From Nocardia goodfellowii (GTDB lineage Bacteria; Actinomycetota; Actinomycetes; Mycobacteriales; Mycobacteriaceae): a stretch of 64,000 nt of DNA. The notes below the pieces were generated by a model. That model made no database searches. It had not been told where the DNA came from and saw nothing but the letters and a program-made list of their open reading frames with translations. Positions 9,885 to 18,328 of this stretch are shown here, in pieces (the stretch's first letter is position 1; each line of letters opens with the position of its first letter). The stretch is from NCBI RefSeq assembly GCF_017875645.1, contig NZ_JAGGMR010000001.1, positions 6,882,001-6,946,000 on the forward strand, read 5' to 3'. The position numbers and the translations under genes are program-made.

Positions 9885-10362
9885 CCGATCAGTCTCGCAT
9901 CCACCGTCCCCATGGCCGCGCACCACCCGTCACCGGGTGCTCCGGTGGTGCTTATTACCCACCGCCGCAGGCGGATTCACCTCCCTGGCAAACCCTTGCC
10001 CGATCCGTGACGCCGCCGAGACCATTTCGCAACATTTTCGGCAGAAGTGGCCTCCGACCCGCGAACTTTCCGACACGCCACGCCAATTACTTCCGCAAAA
10101 TACTCTGCCCGAGCCATTTCTTCGGCTAATCTTCGGCGCAGGCGATCCAGGCCAGAGAACCAGCTAGCAAAGGAACACCATTGAGCACCAGAATCCACCC
10201 GACGGGTCGCCACCGTTTGGGTATGGCCGGGGGCGTGCATTGCACCCAGATCCCTGCCGTAGCGGCCGCGCTCGCCGAGCATCGCCGCTCATGGTTCACC
10301 GCATTGCTCAGTCCCGCCCGGCACAGCTTCGCCGCTATGCGCAAGCGTTCCACGGCGGCCGT
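9885..10362. other. intergenic stretch with no supportable gene
   Basis: Roughly 480 bases between the coaE start and the MATE stop. Short open frames exist on both strands (for example 9977-10282 minus) but none has a ribosome-binding site or recognisable domain, and the coding bias is poor. It presumably contains the coaE promoter. No clear hairpin terminator for the upstream metallophore operon was found. Confidence 0.4.
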
Positions 10363-11784
10363 CTATTGGGCTCCGGCGCCCGCTACCGCCGGCTGACCCG
10401 CCTTCGGCACACTGCGCAGAAAAGTGCGCCACACCAGCGCCGCGGTCGTGCCGAAGCCCAGACACAACCCGAGCCAGATGCCGGGCCCCCGCCAATCCAG
10501 CACATAGCCGAACAACCCCATGGCCGGAATTCCGACGGCGAAGTAGCCGATCAGCGTGTTGCGCAGTCCGGCTTTGGTATTCCCGATGCCGCGCAGCAGT
10601 CCGATGCACAGGTTCTGCGAACCTTTGCAGTACTGCTGCGCGATCGCGAACCACAGCAGCGCCGAGGCCGCGGTCACCACCGCGGTGTCGTCCTGGTGCG
10701 CACCGAGGAACGGGGCCAGCACCGTCCGCGGGAACAGCAGGTAGCAGGCGCCGACCACGGTCATGAAGCCGAATCCGAGGGCGAAGGTTCGCTGCGCGAC
10801 GCCGCGCACCCGCTCCCATTCCCCCTGGCCGATGGTCCGGCTGACCAGGATCGACGAGCCCTGGGACAGGCCGATATTCACCTGATAGACGATGTAGGCC
10901 AGCTGGTTCACGATATTGCTCGCCGCCAGGGCCACCGGTCCGAAGCCGCCCATCAGCAGGGTCGCGACCGAGGTGACGGCCGCTTCCGCGCCGTAGGTGA
11001 GCGAGATCGGCGTTCCCATCGCGACGATGCGGCGCATCAGGGCCCGGTCGGCCCGCCAGGCCTGTAGCGACAGCAGCGCGCCCAGCACCGGGTCGCGGCG
11101 CACGGTGGACAGGTAGGTGCCGAAGGTCCAGAGCTGAACCATGGTGGTGGACAATCCGATTCCGGCCAGGCCGAGCTCAGGCAGGCCGAACCAGCCGAAG
11201 ATGAACAGCGCGTTCAGCCCGGCGTTGACCGCGATGGACAACAACGTGACCCGGAGCAGTGATCCAGCCCGGCGCATCCCGACCGCGTACTGGCGCAGCA
11301 CGTTCAGCCACAGCATCGGAATCAGGCCCGGCGCCAGCGACCAGATGATCGGGCGGGCCAGCTCCAGCACGGCCGGATCCTGGCCGAGCCAGGCCAGCGC
11401 GAACCCGAGGCCGCTCAGGATCAGCGCGCCCGCCACGCCGGTCAGCGTCGCGACCGCGAGGGCCGCGCGCAGGTATCCGCGCACTTCCTCCCGTGCCTGC
11501 GCATCCAGTTCGGTTGTGCCCGTGCGCTTCTCGCCCCGGCCGACGGCCGCGGCCACCATATTGCCGACACCGGTGACCATGCCGACGCACATGGTGCGAA
11601 TCTGGTTGTAGAGCAACAGGGCCAGGCCGCCCGCCGCCACCGCGGCGATGCCGAGCAGACCCATCATGGCCAGATCCACGGTGGTCAGCGCCACCTGAGC
11701 GAGCTGAATACCGGCGATCGGCGCGGCCAGCGCGACGATCGCGCGATAGCCGCGGACGCGCTGTGCCGTCTGCGCGAGTGTCAT
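10363..11784 (-). CDS. MATE-family efflux transporter
   Basis: 473 residues with about twelve hydrophobic segments in two similar halves, the MATE (NorM/DinF) architecture. The first half shows ALTTVDLAMMGLLG, a typical first-helix region. MATE proteins export cationic or amphiphilic small molecules in exchange for protons or sodium. It is the last gene of the four-gene operon, starting 7 bp after the SbnA-like stop, so it is the natural exporter of the small molecule the three enzymes make. The ATG at 11784 is set by the upstream stop and the beginning of helix one. Confidence 0.85.
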   Translation of the reverse strand: MTLAQTAQRVRGYRAIVALAAPIAGIQLAQVALTTVDLAMMGLLGIAAVAAGGLALLLYNQIRTMCVGMVTGVGNMVAAAVGRGEKRTGTTELDAQAREEVRGYLRAALAVATLTGVAGALILSGLGFALAWLGQDPAVLELARPIIWSLAPGLIPMLWLNVLRQYAVGMRRAGSLLRVTLLSIAVNAGLNALFIFGWFGLPELGLAGIGLSTTMVQLWTFGTYLSTVRRDPVLGALLSLQAWRADRALMRRIVAMGTPISLTYGAEAAVTSVATLLMGGFGPVALAASNIVNQLAYIVYQVNIGLSQGSSILVSRTIGQGEWERVRGVAQRTFALGFGFMTVVGACYLLFPRTVLAPFLGAHQDDTAVVTAASALLWFAIAQQYCKGSQNLCIGLLRGIGNTKAGLRNTLIGYFAVGIPAMGLFGYVLDWRGPGIWLGLCLGFGTTAALVWRTFLRSVPKAGQPAVAGAGAQ

Positions 11785-11791
11785 GGTTCCC

Positions 11792-12889
11792 TCAGCTTCC
11801 CGTCTTGGCCAGCGCGCGGTCGTCGTCGAACTCGGCCCGCCGGGCATCGGCGGCCGCCAGTCGCAACGATGCGTCGTAGGCATCGAACAGCCGGTGAACA
11901 CGCTGTTGCGCCGCTTCGGAATACAGCCCGCGGGCCAGCAACCAGTCCTCGTCGTACACGGTGTCGAGGTACTTCTCCCCCGCATCGCAGACCAGCACCA
12001 CCGCGGTACTGCCCGCCGGCAACTGCACCAGCCGGCGCAAGGCCGCGAACACCGCCGCACCGGCGGTGCCGCCGATCAGGATGCCGATGCGCCGCGCCAC
12101 CACCCGTGCGGTGGCGAACGCGTCCACGTCACCGACCTGGCAGGCCTCGTCGATGGCGGCGTATTTCACGTTGCCGCCGACGGGGAACCCGGCGGGACTG
12201 CCCGCGCCGGTCTGCCAGTACCGGCCGGCCGGGCCGCCGAAGATGATCGATCCGACCGGTTCGATCGCGATCGCGCGCACCCTGGAACCGAGCCGGCGCA
12301 GCTCTTCGACTGTGCCGCAGAGGGATCCGCCGGTGCCGACCGCACCGAGCAGATAGTCGACGTCGGTGCTCAGGTCGGCGCGGAGTTCGCCCGCGAGTTC
12401 GCGGTATCCCGCGTTGTTGTGCGGATTGTTGTGCTGATCCGGACGGTAGGCGCCGGTGGCCGCGGCGATCTCCGCCGCGACCCGGCGGCGCTCGACTGTG
12501 CTCGGGACATCGGTATCGGCGCTGTCCACTCGAACCAGCTGTGCGCCCATGGCTTTCATGGCACGCACCTTGTCCTGTGCCGCGTGCCCGTCGACGACGG
12601 CGGTGAAGGTGTAGCCGCGTTCCAGCGCCATCAGCGCCAGGCCGGTCCCGGTATTGCCGGAGGTGGGTTCGACGATGTGCCCGCCGGGCCGCAGCGCACC
12701 GTCCCGTTCGGCCTGCAGCACCATTTCCCGCGCCATCCGCACCTTGGCCGAGCCGGTCGGGTTGAATTGCTCCAGCTTGAGCAGCAGCCTGCTGCCCGCA
12801 CCGGTGCGGGTGAGTTCGAGCAGCGGTGTGGCGCCGATCAATTCGGAGGCGTGCCGGACGACGTTCTCCCGGACCCCGAGCCGCGTCAC
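11792..12889 (-). CDS. sbnA: SbnA-like PLP synthase (cysteine synthase fold)
   Basis: 365 residues of the beta-replacement PLP family. The PLP lysine is K49 in NPTGSAK, the substrate loop is SGNTG at 77-81 and the phosphate-binding GTGGS lies near 186. The long C-terminal extension (YLDTVYDEDWLL and beyond) resembles SbnA, which joins O-phosphoserine with glutamate to give N-(2-amino-2-carboxyethyl)-glutamate, rather than plain CysK or CysM. The start overlaps the decarboxylase stop by 4 bases (ATGA). With the adjacent SbnB-like enzyme it should supply 2,3-diaminopropionate or a related adduct. A plain cysteine synthase is less likely given the neighbours. Confidence 0.75.
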   Translation of the reverse strand: MTRLGVRENVVRHASELIGATPLLELTRTGAGSRLLLKLEQFNPTGSAKVRMAREMVLQAERDGALRPGGHIVEPTSGNTGTGLALMALERGYTFTAVVDGHAAQDKVRAMKAMGAQLVRVDSADTDVPSTVERRRVAAEIAAATGAYRPDQHNNPHNNAGYRELAGELRADLSTDVDYLLGAVGTGGSLCGTVEELRRLGSRVRAIAIEPVGSIIFGGPAGRYWQTGAGSPAGFPVGGNVKYAAIDEACQVGDVDAFATARVVARRIGILIGGTAGAAVFAALRRLVQLPAGSTAVVLVCDAGEKYLDTVYDEDWLLARGLYSEAAQQRVHRLFDAYDASLRLAAADARRAEFDDDRALAKTGS

Positions 12890-14223
12890 CGGTCCAGCCT
12901 CCAGCTCAGCCGGTCGCCGTCGTCGGTGACCACCACTTTGGGCGGCAACGGCAATTGATGGAATTCGCTCTCGTTCTTGTCCATCTGATAGCCGGCGGTA
13001 TTCGGATACAGCAGCAAGTCACCGAATTGCGGAGGCTGCGGCAGGATGATCTTGCGCCAGGTGAGCACGTCGTATTCCATGCAACTCGAACCACCGACGC
13101 AGGAGGCGGTCGGTGCGGCGGCGGGATCGACGTTGCGGGGCAGCAGGATTGGATCCGGCAGGAATTCGCTGCCTTTCCATTGCTCGGACACGCTCATACT
13201 CAATCCCTGGACCGTGGTAATTCCGTAGTCGGCGTTGCGTTTGAAGCCGAGCACCGGGAAGGCGGTGAAACCGGCGTCGATGAGCAGCGCCCGGCCGGGC
13301 TCGAGGAATAGCTCGAGGTCGTTGGCGGGCAGATGTTCTGCCAGGGCGCGGCCGTCGAAGGCCGTGCTGAGGATCGCGTCGAGCATGGCCGCACCGTTGG
13401 GCCCCTGGGCGTAGGGATAGAACTTGTCGAATCGCTTGCCCGCGTGGAACAGCTCGTCGGTGCCGCGTTCGGTGAAGGCCGCCCAGTCCGCCGCACTCAG
13501 ATAACTGCAGGCGAAGCCGCCGCCGACCGAGATCGCAGAGATCGGGTGACCTTGCGCTTTAGCCTTGGCGCACAGAGTGATCAGGTCGTAGGCGAGTTCG
13601 GCGCGGGGCCGCACCTGATAGCCGTCGAGATGGAACGAGAAGCCGATCAGCTCGACCGACGCGAGTTGTCCGCACCTGGTGACGGCGTAGTCGAGGTCGG
13701 CCCCCGAAAGTCCGAACCGGCTGTCCGGTGCGTCGGTCGGCAAGCGCCGCAACAGGATTCGCACCCGTCCGGCAGTCGCGGCGATCTCGGCGAGCCGCTC
13801 GAGTTCGTCGAGGGCGTCGACCGCCACGACGCAGTCGTGCCGGGCCGCGAGCCGCAGCAGCTGAGCGCTCTTCGCGGCGCCGGTCACGCCGATGTCCCGG
13901 CCGCGCACCCCGTGGGCCAGGGCGTGCACCAGCTCCGGTTCGCTCGCCACGTCCACCGATCCGTCGTGATCGGCGATGACGTCGAGCCAGCAGCCTGCCT
14001 TGTTGGCCTTCTTGCCGTAGTAGACCCGACCCGAAACCCGGTGCGCGGCAAGCACCTCCTGGAAGGATCGCAGGTTCCGTTCGAACTGCCGCGGATACAC
14101 GACATGGAACGGCCCGCCGACAGCGTGCTGGATATCGAACAGGAAGCCCGGCTCGCAACGCACCCGCCGCTGCCACTCCCGCTCCAGCGCGGGCAGTTTC
14201 ACCAGTTCAGTGCTCAGGTCCAC
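12886..14223 (-). CDS. fold-type III PLP decarboxylase (SbnH/LysA-like, Y4yA-like)
   Basis: 445 residues: an alanine-racemase-fold barrel plus C-terminal beta domain. The PLP lysine is in YYGKKANK (69-75), the glycine-rich VGGGF near 235, EPGR near 308 and the catalytic-cysteine motif SSCMEYD near 379. Family members decarboxylate meso-diaminopimelate, ornithine or carboxy-diamines, and SbnH of staphyloferrin B acts on a citryl-diaminopropionate intermediate. The GTG start overlaps the preceding gene's end by 10 bases, showing translational coupling. No NIS siderophore synthetase is nearby, so the substrate here is probably not a citryl intermediate; a diaminopropionate adduct is my inference. 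Confidence 0.75.
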   Translation of the reverse strand: MDLSTELVKLPALEREWQRRVRCEPGFLFDIQHAVGGPFHVVYPRQFERNLRSFQEVLAAHRVSGRVYYGKKANKAGCWLDVIADHDGSVDVASEPELVHALAHGVRGRDIGVTGAAKSAQLLRLAARHDCVVAVDALDELERLAEIAATAGRVRILLRRLPTDAPDSRFGLSGADLDYAVTRCGQLASVELIGFSFHLDGYQVRPRAELAYDLITLCAKAKAQGHPISAISVGGGFACSYLSAADWAAFTERGTDELFHAGKRFDKFYPYAQGPNGAAMLDAILSTAFDGRALAEHLPANDLELFLEPGRALLIDAGFTAFPVLGFKRNADYGITTVQGLSMSVSEQWKGSEFLPDPILLPRNVDPAAAPTASCVGGSSCMEYDVLTWRKIILPQPPQFGDLLLYPNTAGYQMDKNESEFHQLPLPPKVVVTDDGDRLSWRLDR

Positions 14224-15191
14224 AGTTCCACCCGCTGTCCGCGTCCGGCCGCCACCGCGCGGGTGGCCAACGCGTGCGCCACCGGGATGTCGGTGATGAT
14301 CATCCCGCTGGAGAACGCGAAGACTCGCTCGTCCTCGGCCCGCCGCCCCGCCGCCCGGCCCGCGACCACCTCCGGTAGCTCGGCGTCGATCCGAACCTCC
14401 CCGTCCGGGCCCGCCAAACGCGTTCCGGTGACACCCAATTGGCCGGTGCTGGTCGCGATCGCGTAGTCGGCCTGCCGCAGCGCCCCGCTCTCCACGCCTT
14501 TGCTCGCCACCGAGATGAGCAGTCCACCGGGCGGCAGCCACTCGGTGCGCACCTTGGGATGCGCGGCCCGCCCGGAGGCGACCACGACGATATCGGACTC
14601 CGCCACCGCCGCGGGCACATCGTCGACCAGCTCGATCTCGCGATCCGGGAACCAGCGCCGCATGGTGGCGACGCTCTCGGCGATGCCGTCCGGATGCGTG
14701 CCGAACAAGCGCAGCCTGGCCAGCCCCGGCAACGCGGTCAGCAGGTAAGGCAGCGTGTTGCGCCCCTGCACGCCGGTACCGAGCATCAGCGCACTCGTCG
14801 CGCCTTCGCGCGCACAGTGTTTCGCGGTGATCGCCGTGGTCGCGGGCGTGCGGGACGCTCCGACCCGCTGGCAGTCCATGAACGCGAACGGCAGTCCGGT
14901 CACGTCGTCGTACAAACTGATGGTGGTGTAGTACTTCTCGGCGCTCTCGCTACCTTGCCGGTACGAGGTCTTGAATCCCACCTGCTCCAGCGAGCCGTCG
15001 TAGCCGAGCATCGAGTACGACACCGCGTCCCGCTCGGCCTTCGGAATCGGCATCATCAGCTTGACCGGGCAACGCGAATCCCCTTGCGCGAAGGCCAGAT
15101 AGGCCTCTTCCACCAGATCGATGACCTCGGCGGGGGTGAGTTCGACGTCGTCCAAATCGCTACGGGTGAGTACGTGCATGGCTTGGGTCAT
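14214..15191 (-). CDS. sbnB: SbnB-like dehydrogenase (ornithine cyclodeaminase family)
   Basis: 325 residues of the ornithine cyclodeaminase/mu-crystallin family. The Rossmann motif GTGVQGRN is at 138-145 and the nucleotide-proximal DCQRVGASRTPATTA precedes it. In staphyloferrin B synthesis SbnB oxidatively cleaves the SbnA product to 2,3-diaminopropionate and 2-oxoglutarate. Pairing with an SbnA-like gene two positions downstream favours that role over true ornithine cyclodeaminase. It is the first gene of the operon, with GGAG eight bases before ATG, a hairpin in the leader and a Zur-type box 65 bp upstream. Confidence 0.75.
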   Translation of the reverse strand: MTQAMHVLTRSDLDDVELTPAEVIDLVEEAYLAFAQGDSRCPVKLMMPIPKAERDAVSYSMLGYDGSLEQVGFKTSYRQGSESAEKYYTTISLYDDVTGLPFAFMDCQRVGASRTPATTAITAKHCAREGATSALMLGTGVQGRNTLPYLLTALPGLARLRLFGTHPDGIAESVATMRRWFPDREIELVDDVPAAVAESDIVVVASGRAAHPKVRTEWLPPGGLLISVASKGVESGALRQADYAIATSTGQLGVTGTRLAGPDGEVRIDAELPEVVAGRAAGRRAEDERVFAFSSGMIITDIPVAHALATRAVAAGRGQRVELWT

Positions 15192-15215
15192 GGAACTCCG
15201 ATGTCGTGCGGACGC

Positions 15216-15238
15216 ACGGCGGGCGAGCAGCCCGCCGT
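15216..15238 (-). promoter_or_regulatory. hairpin in the 5' leader of the metallophore operon
   Basis: A perfect 9-bp stem ACGGCGGGC / GCCCGCCGT with a 5-base loop, between the Zur-type box and the first start codon. It has no U-tract, so it is not a classical terminator; it may stabilise the leader or modulate translation. Confidence 0.45.
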
Positions 15239-15255
15239 CGCACCATCGTAGTTCT

Positions 15256-15276
15256 TACTGACAATGATTGTCAGTA
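15256..15276. promoter_or_regulatory. Zur-type operator upstream of the metallophore operon
   Basis: TACTGACAAT-G-ATTGTCAGTA is a perfect 10-1-10 inverted repeat. Its core TGACAATGATTGTCA fits the actinobacterial Zur (FurB) pattern TGAnAATnATTnTCA. It does not fit the IdeR box. On the minus strand a CTGACA hexamer inside it and TACGAT 18 bp further could be the -35 and -10 boxes, so bound Zur would block the promoter. The match is by eye; a Fur-type iron regulator with a similar box is the alternative. Confidence 0.75.
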
Positions 15277-15309
15277 CCATCGTGATCTACGGCATATGCC
15301 GCACCATGG

Positions 15310-16731
15310 CTACCCGGCCGATGTGTTCGTTCCGTTGGGCTCCGAACCCTTTGCCGCCGACCATGATTCGACGACAGCGCCGATCTGGGTGAGCAGCGCG
15401 GACACCGTCGAGAAGTCCCCGCCGATTTGATAGGACTTCAGTTCCGCGGGCTTGGGCAGCTTCGCGACGATGTCCGGGAGCCCGTCGACGAGTCGCGCCT
15501 GGAGGTTGGCCGCGTTCTGCGTGTTCGCGGTGTCCACCCGGACCCGTTCCCGCTCCAGGGCGAGCAGTTCCGCGTTGTGCCGGGCCTGCGATTCGGCCGC
15601 GGCACCGGCGAGCTTGCCGTCGAGCTCCTGACTCTGCAGTTCCAATCGCCGCCGCAGATTTTCGACTTTCTGGTCGTGCTGTTCACGCTCCAGGCGCAGC
15701 GCGTGCAGCGCCGTCTCCTGCGCGAGGTCGGCGATCGCGCGCTGATCGTCGTGTTCGCGGGTGGTCCGGCGCAACTGTTCGACGGTCTCGCGGTCGAACC
15801 GGGCGGCCTCGTTGCGCGCACGGAGCTCGGCGAGCTCGCGTTCGTTCTCGATGCGCCGCTCCTCGGCGGTCCGATTCGCGGCCGTTTCGCGCGCCGAAAT
15901 GACTTCTTGCGCGGCGAGTTCGGCGAGCCGGGCGACCTGGTTCTGCTCGCTGCGGTACGGCTTCTGCAGGTTCTCCCACAACGTGGACGAGCTGACCACC
16001 GCCTCCTTGATCTGCACGGTGACGATCCGCAACCCCAGACCCCGGTCGCCGTGCCCGGTGCCCGACGTCTCCGCGGAGCCCTCGGCGACAGCGCGCAGCC
16101 GCGCGGTGAGCTCCTCGATGATGGGCTGCTTGTCGCTGAGGACGTCGCGCACCCCCATCGTGGACACCTTGTCCTTGATCGCGGCCTCGGCCTGCTCGCG
16201 CAGCTGAATATTGACCAGCCGCATGGGATCTTCCGGGTCGGAGAAATCCAGCTTGCGGTACGCGGTGCCGAAATCCTCGATGATCCATTGCACGTACCCC
16301 TGCACCAACACCCCTTGCAGCTCACTGCAGATGCAGTAGGCGTTGATCAGGATGGTCTGCATCGCACCCGGGACCACCAGGTACGAATCGGTGGCCGGAT
16401 TGAACCCGAACGACACTCCCAGCCCGATATGCATCGGCTCGCTGCGACCCCGGCGGGTATGCACCACAAAGGCATTCGGCGGCACCAGCACCGTGCGCCA
16501 CCGCCAGAAGCCGGTCACCCGCACCTCCACCGGACCGGTGCCCGCACCCGGCGGCGTGGCCACCACCCGATCGGCCCGCTTGGCCAGCGCCCCGCGCGGT
16601 GCGGGCCCGCCCGGCGCGGCCATCGGCGCGGCCGCGGCCGCGGGCTTGCGCGTGCGCAGATCATCTTCGAGCGCCGCGGACTGCGCCACCACCTGGTCGA
16701 GATACGTATTCTTGCCCGGATTGCTCCCCAT
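15310..16731 (-). CDS. SPFH/Band 7 protein with long coiled coil
   Basis: 473 residues. An N-terminal Ala/Pro-rich tail is followed by an SPFH (stomatin/prohibitin/flotillin) domain at roughly 60-250, then a long charged coiled coil (about 250-415, rich in RE, EE and LR pairs) and a short C-terminal domain. The layout resembles flotillin-like scaffold proteins, although no clear transmembrane helix is seen at the N-terminus; FWRWRTVLVPPNAFVV may be membrane-associated. Flotillins organise membrane microdomains. The Zur box lies between its stop and the next operon, so it is not part of the metallophore operon. Confidence 0.7.
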   Translation of the reverse strand: MGSNPGKNTYLDQVVAQSAALEDDLRTRKPAAAAAPMAAPGGPAPRGALAKRADRVVATPPGAGTGPVEVRVTGFWRWRTVLVPPNAFVVHTRRGRSEPMHIGLGVSFGFNPATDSYLVVPGAMQTILINAYCICSELQGVLVQGYVQWIIEDFGTAYRKLDFSDPEDPMRLVNIQLREQAEAAIKDKVSTMGVRDVLSDKQPIIEELTARLRAVAEGSAETSGTGHGDRGLGLRIVTVQIKEAVVSSSTLWENLQKPYRSEQNQVARLAELAAQEVISARETAANRTAEERRIENERELAELRARNEAARFDRETVEQLRRTTREHDDQRAIADLAQETALHALRLEREQHDQKVENLRRRLELQSQELDGKLAGAAAESQARHNAELLALERERVRVDTANTQNAANLQARLVDGLPDIVAKLPKPAELKSYQIGGDFSTVSALLTQIGAVVESWSAAKGSEPNGTNTSAG

Positions 16732-16793
16732 GGCGGCACACTACCCGGCAAACAGCCCATGCCCCAGCGGATTTCACCGCTTCGCCGTACGGA

Positions 16794-17486
16794 TCAGAGC
16801 CCCAGCGAGCGCACCAGGTCCAGCATCTCGGCGTGGAAGAGCTTGGCCGGGTCCTGCGATTGCGGGCGCAGGTGGCCGTAGATCTCCAGGGCGACGAGTC
16901 CGTGCATGCGGCCCCACATGCGCAGAGCGAGCGCGAGACCAGCCGGTGGCAGATCCGGAAACTCTTGGCGCACATGGTCGGCCAGGCCCTGATCGAAGTC
17001 GGACCACTCGGCGTCGCCGATGGTCTGGAACTTCGCGGCGCGGGGCCACGCCGCGGCCGCCAAGCCGACCAGGCCGTTGCAGGCACGCATCTCCGCCGCG
17101 CGGGCCGGGCCGCCGGGCGGCGGCTGATAGCCGAGGACCGGGTCGCCGTAGATCAGGCGGAAGCCGGCCGGGTTCTCGATGGCCCACTCGCGCACCGTGG
17201 TGCCCCACGCGATGACGCGGGCCGCCGGATCAGCCGCGGGGATGGCGTCGCGCGCGGCCTCCACGCGCTCCACCAAGGCGGTGTAGACGTCCGAGATGAG
17301 AGTGGTGATCAGATCATCGCGGGTGGCGAAGTAGCCGTAGAGCGCGCCGGCGGTCATGCCCATTTCGCGCGCGATCGCACGCAAAGTGATTGCGTCGGGC
17401 CCGCTTTCGGCAAGCAGGCGCAGGGCGATCGCCTTGATCTCGGCCGTCGCTTCGACCCGGAGACGTTCCCGTCGACTCTGCACCAC
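16794..17486 (-). CDS. TetR-family regulator
   Basis: 230 residues. The N-terminal helix-turn-helix is clear: ITLRAIAREMGMTAGALYGYFATRDDLI. The C-terminal half has the TetR_C shape with ENPAGFRLIYGDPV, a segment seen in many actinobacterial regulators. The tandem GTG codons at 17486 and 17483 are the start candidates; either gives about ten residues before the HTH region. It is divergent from an NmrA-like gene across 90 bp that contains a 19-bp imperfect palindrome, the likely operator for both genes. Confidence 0.85.
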   Translation of the reverse strand: MVQSRRERLRVEATAEIKAIALRLLAESGPDAITLRAIAREMGMTAGALYGYFATRDDLITTLISDVYTALVERVEAARDAIPAADPAARVIAWGTTVREWAIENPAGFRLIYGDPVLGYQPPPGGPARAAEMRACNGLVGLAAAAWPRAAKFQTIGDAEWSDFDQGLADHVRQEFPDLPPAGLALALRMWGRMHGLVALEIYGHLRPQSQDPAKLFHAEMLDLVRSLGL

Positions 17487-17528
17487 GGTTGACACTCTAC
17501 AGCGTTTCGCTAGTATCAGCCTTGCAAA

Positions 17529-17547
17529 TACTGAACGCCGTGTAGTA
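17529..17547. promoter_or_regulatory. putative TetR operator between the tetR and NmrA-like genes
   Basis: TACTGAACGCCGTGTAGTA reads nearly the same on both strands (14 of 18 flanking positions symmetric about the central C). It lies 31 bp before the NmrA-like ATG and 42 bp before the regulator start. Confidence 0.5.
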
Positions 17548-17577
17548 AATGAACAGCATGCAGTACTAGGAGATTTC

Positions 17578-18261
17578 ATGAAGATCGGAGTATTCGGCGC
17601 GACGGGTGTCATCGGCACCCGGGTCGTTGCTGAGGCACAGCGCCGCGGGCATCGGGTCACCGCGTTCGCTCGCGATTCGGCCCGGTTCCCGGCCGCCGCT
17701 ACCGAAGCCGTCACCTGGCAGGTGGCGGATTGGCTCGACACCGACAGCATCACCGCCGCCATCACTGGACTGGATGTGGTGATCAGCGCTGTCAACGCGG
17801 GCCACGGCATCGAGGACACCATCGCCAAGGCCGAAAATTTTGTCGTCGGTGCGCGGGCCATGGTCGGCGCACTGGAACACCATCCCGAAATCCGGCTCAT
17901 CGCCGTCGGTGGCGGCGGCAGCCTGGAGATCGCGCCTGGCCGCCAATTGGTTGACACGGGAGCGGAATTCACCCAGCTGCTCACCGAAGTGCTCGGTGTG
18001 CCCGCCGAATATCGCACGGTGGTGCTCGCGCTGCGCGACGCGCTGAACGTCTACCGTCTGTCCAACCGCAACTGGACGTACCTCAGCCCGTCCGCGGGAC
18101 GGATCGACCCGGGCACGCGCACCGGGCGATACCGCCTCGGCGGTGATCAGATGCTGCCGGGCGAAGCGGATATCTCGGCGGAGGATCTCGCGGTCGCATT
18201 GGTCGACGAGGCCGAGCAGAACCGGTTCATCCAACGGCGGTTCACCGTGGCGGCAGCCTGA
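17578..18261 (+). CDS. NmrA/SDR-like NAD(P)-binding protein
   Basis: 227 residues of the atypical short-chain dehydrogenase (NAD(P)H-binding, YwnB-like) family. The N-terminus MKIGVFGATGVIGTRVV carries GATGxIG, the dinucleotide-binding loop. Such proteins act as flavin reductases, epimerases or redox sensors; no catalytic YxxxK is evident, so the reaction is unknown. ATG at 17578 has TAGGAGA upstream. It is divergent from the TetR gene, and de-repression by an inducer is the obvious control. It ends at a strong bidirectional terminator. Confidence 0.8.
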   Translation: MKIGVFGATGVIGTRVVAEAQRRGHRVTAFARDSARFPAAATEAVTWQVADWLDTDSITAAITGLDVVISAVNAGHGIEDTIAKAENFVVGARAMVGALEHHPEIRLIAVGGGGSLEIAPGRQLVDTGAEFTQLLTEVLGVPAEYRTVVLALRDALNVYRLSNRNWTYLSPSAGRIDPGTRTGRYRLGGDQMLPGEADISAEDLAVALVDEAEQNRFIQRRFTVAAA

Positions 18262-18274
18262 GGACCCACAAACG

Positions 18275-18312
18275 CCCGAAGGCCCCGATCCATTCGGATC
18301 GGGGCCTTCGGG
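18275..18312. terminator. strong bidirectional terminator between the NmrA-like gene and rpsA
   Basis: A perfect 17-bp stem beginning CCCGAAGGCC with an ATTC loop, followed by TTATTACTTA on the plus strand. It separates convergent genes. Confidence 0.92.
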
Positions 18313-18328
18313 TTATTACTTACTGAAC

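Noticed and set aside
9977..10282. 101-codon minus frame in the coaE upstream gap
   Set aside because: No ribosome-binding site, no recognisable domain, and an atypical composition.
11792..12889. Cystathionine beta-synthase or housekeeping CysK
   Set aside because: C-terminal extension and operon context fit SbnA; no CBS domains.
14214..15191. True ornithine cyclodeaminase making proline
   Set aside because: Operon partners (SbnA-like, decarboxylase, MATE) and the Zur box favour the SbnB reaction; family membership alone does not decide.
15256..15276. IdeR (iron box) reading of the palindrome
   Set aside because: The IdeR consensus TTAGGTTAGGCTAACCTAA shares no core with this site.
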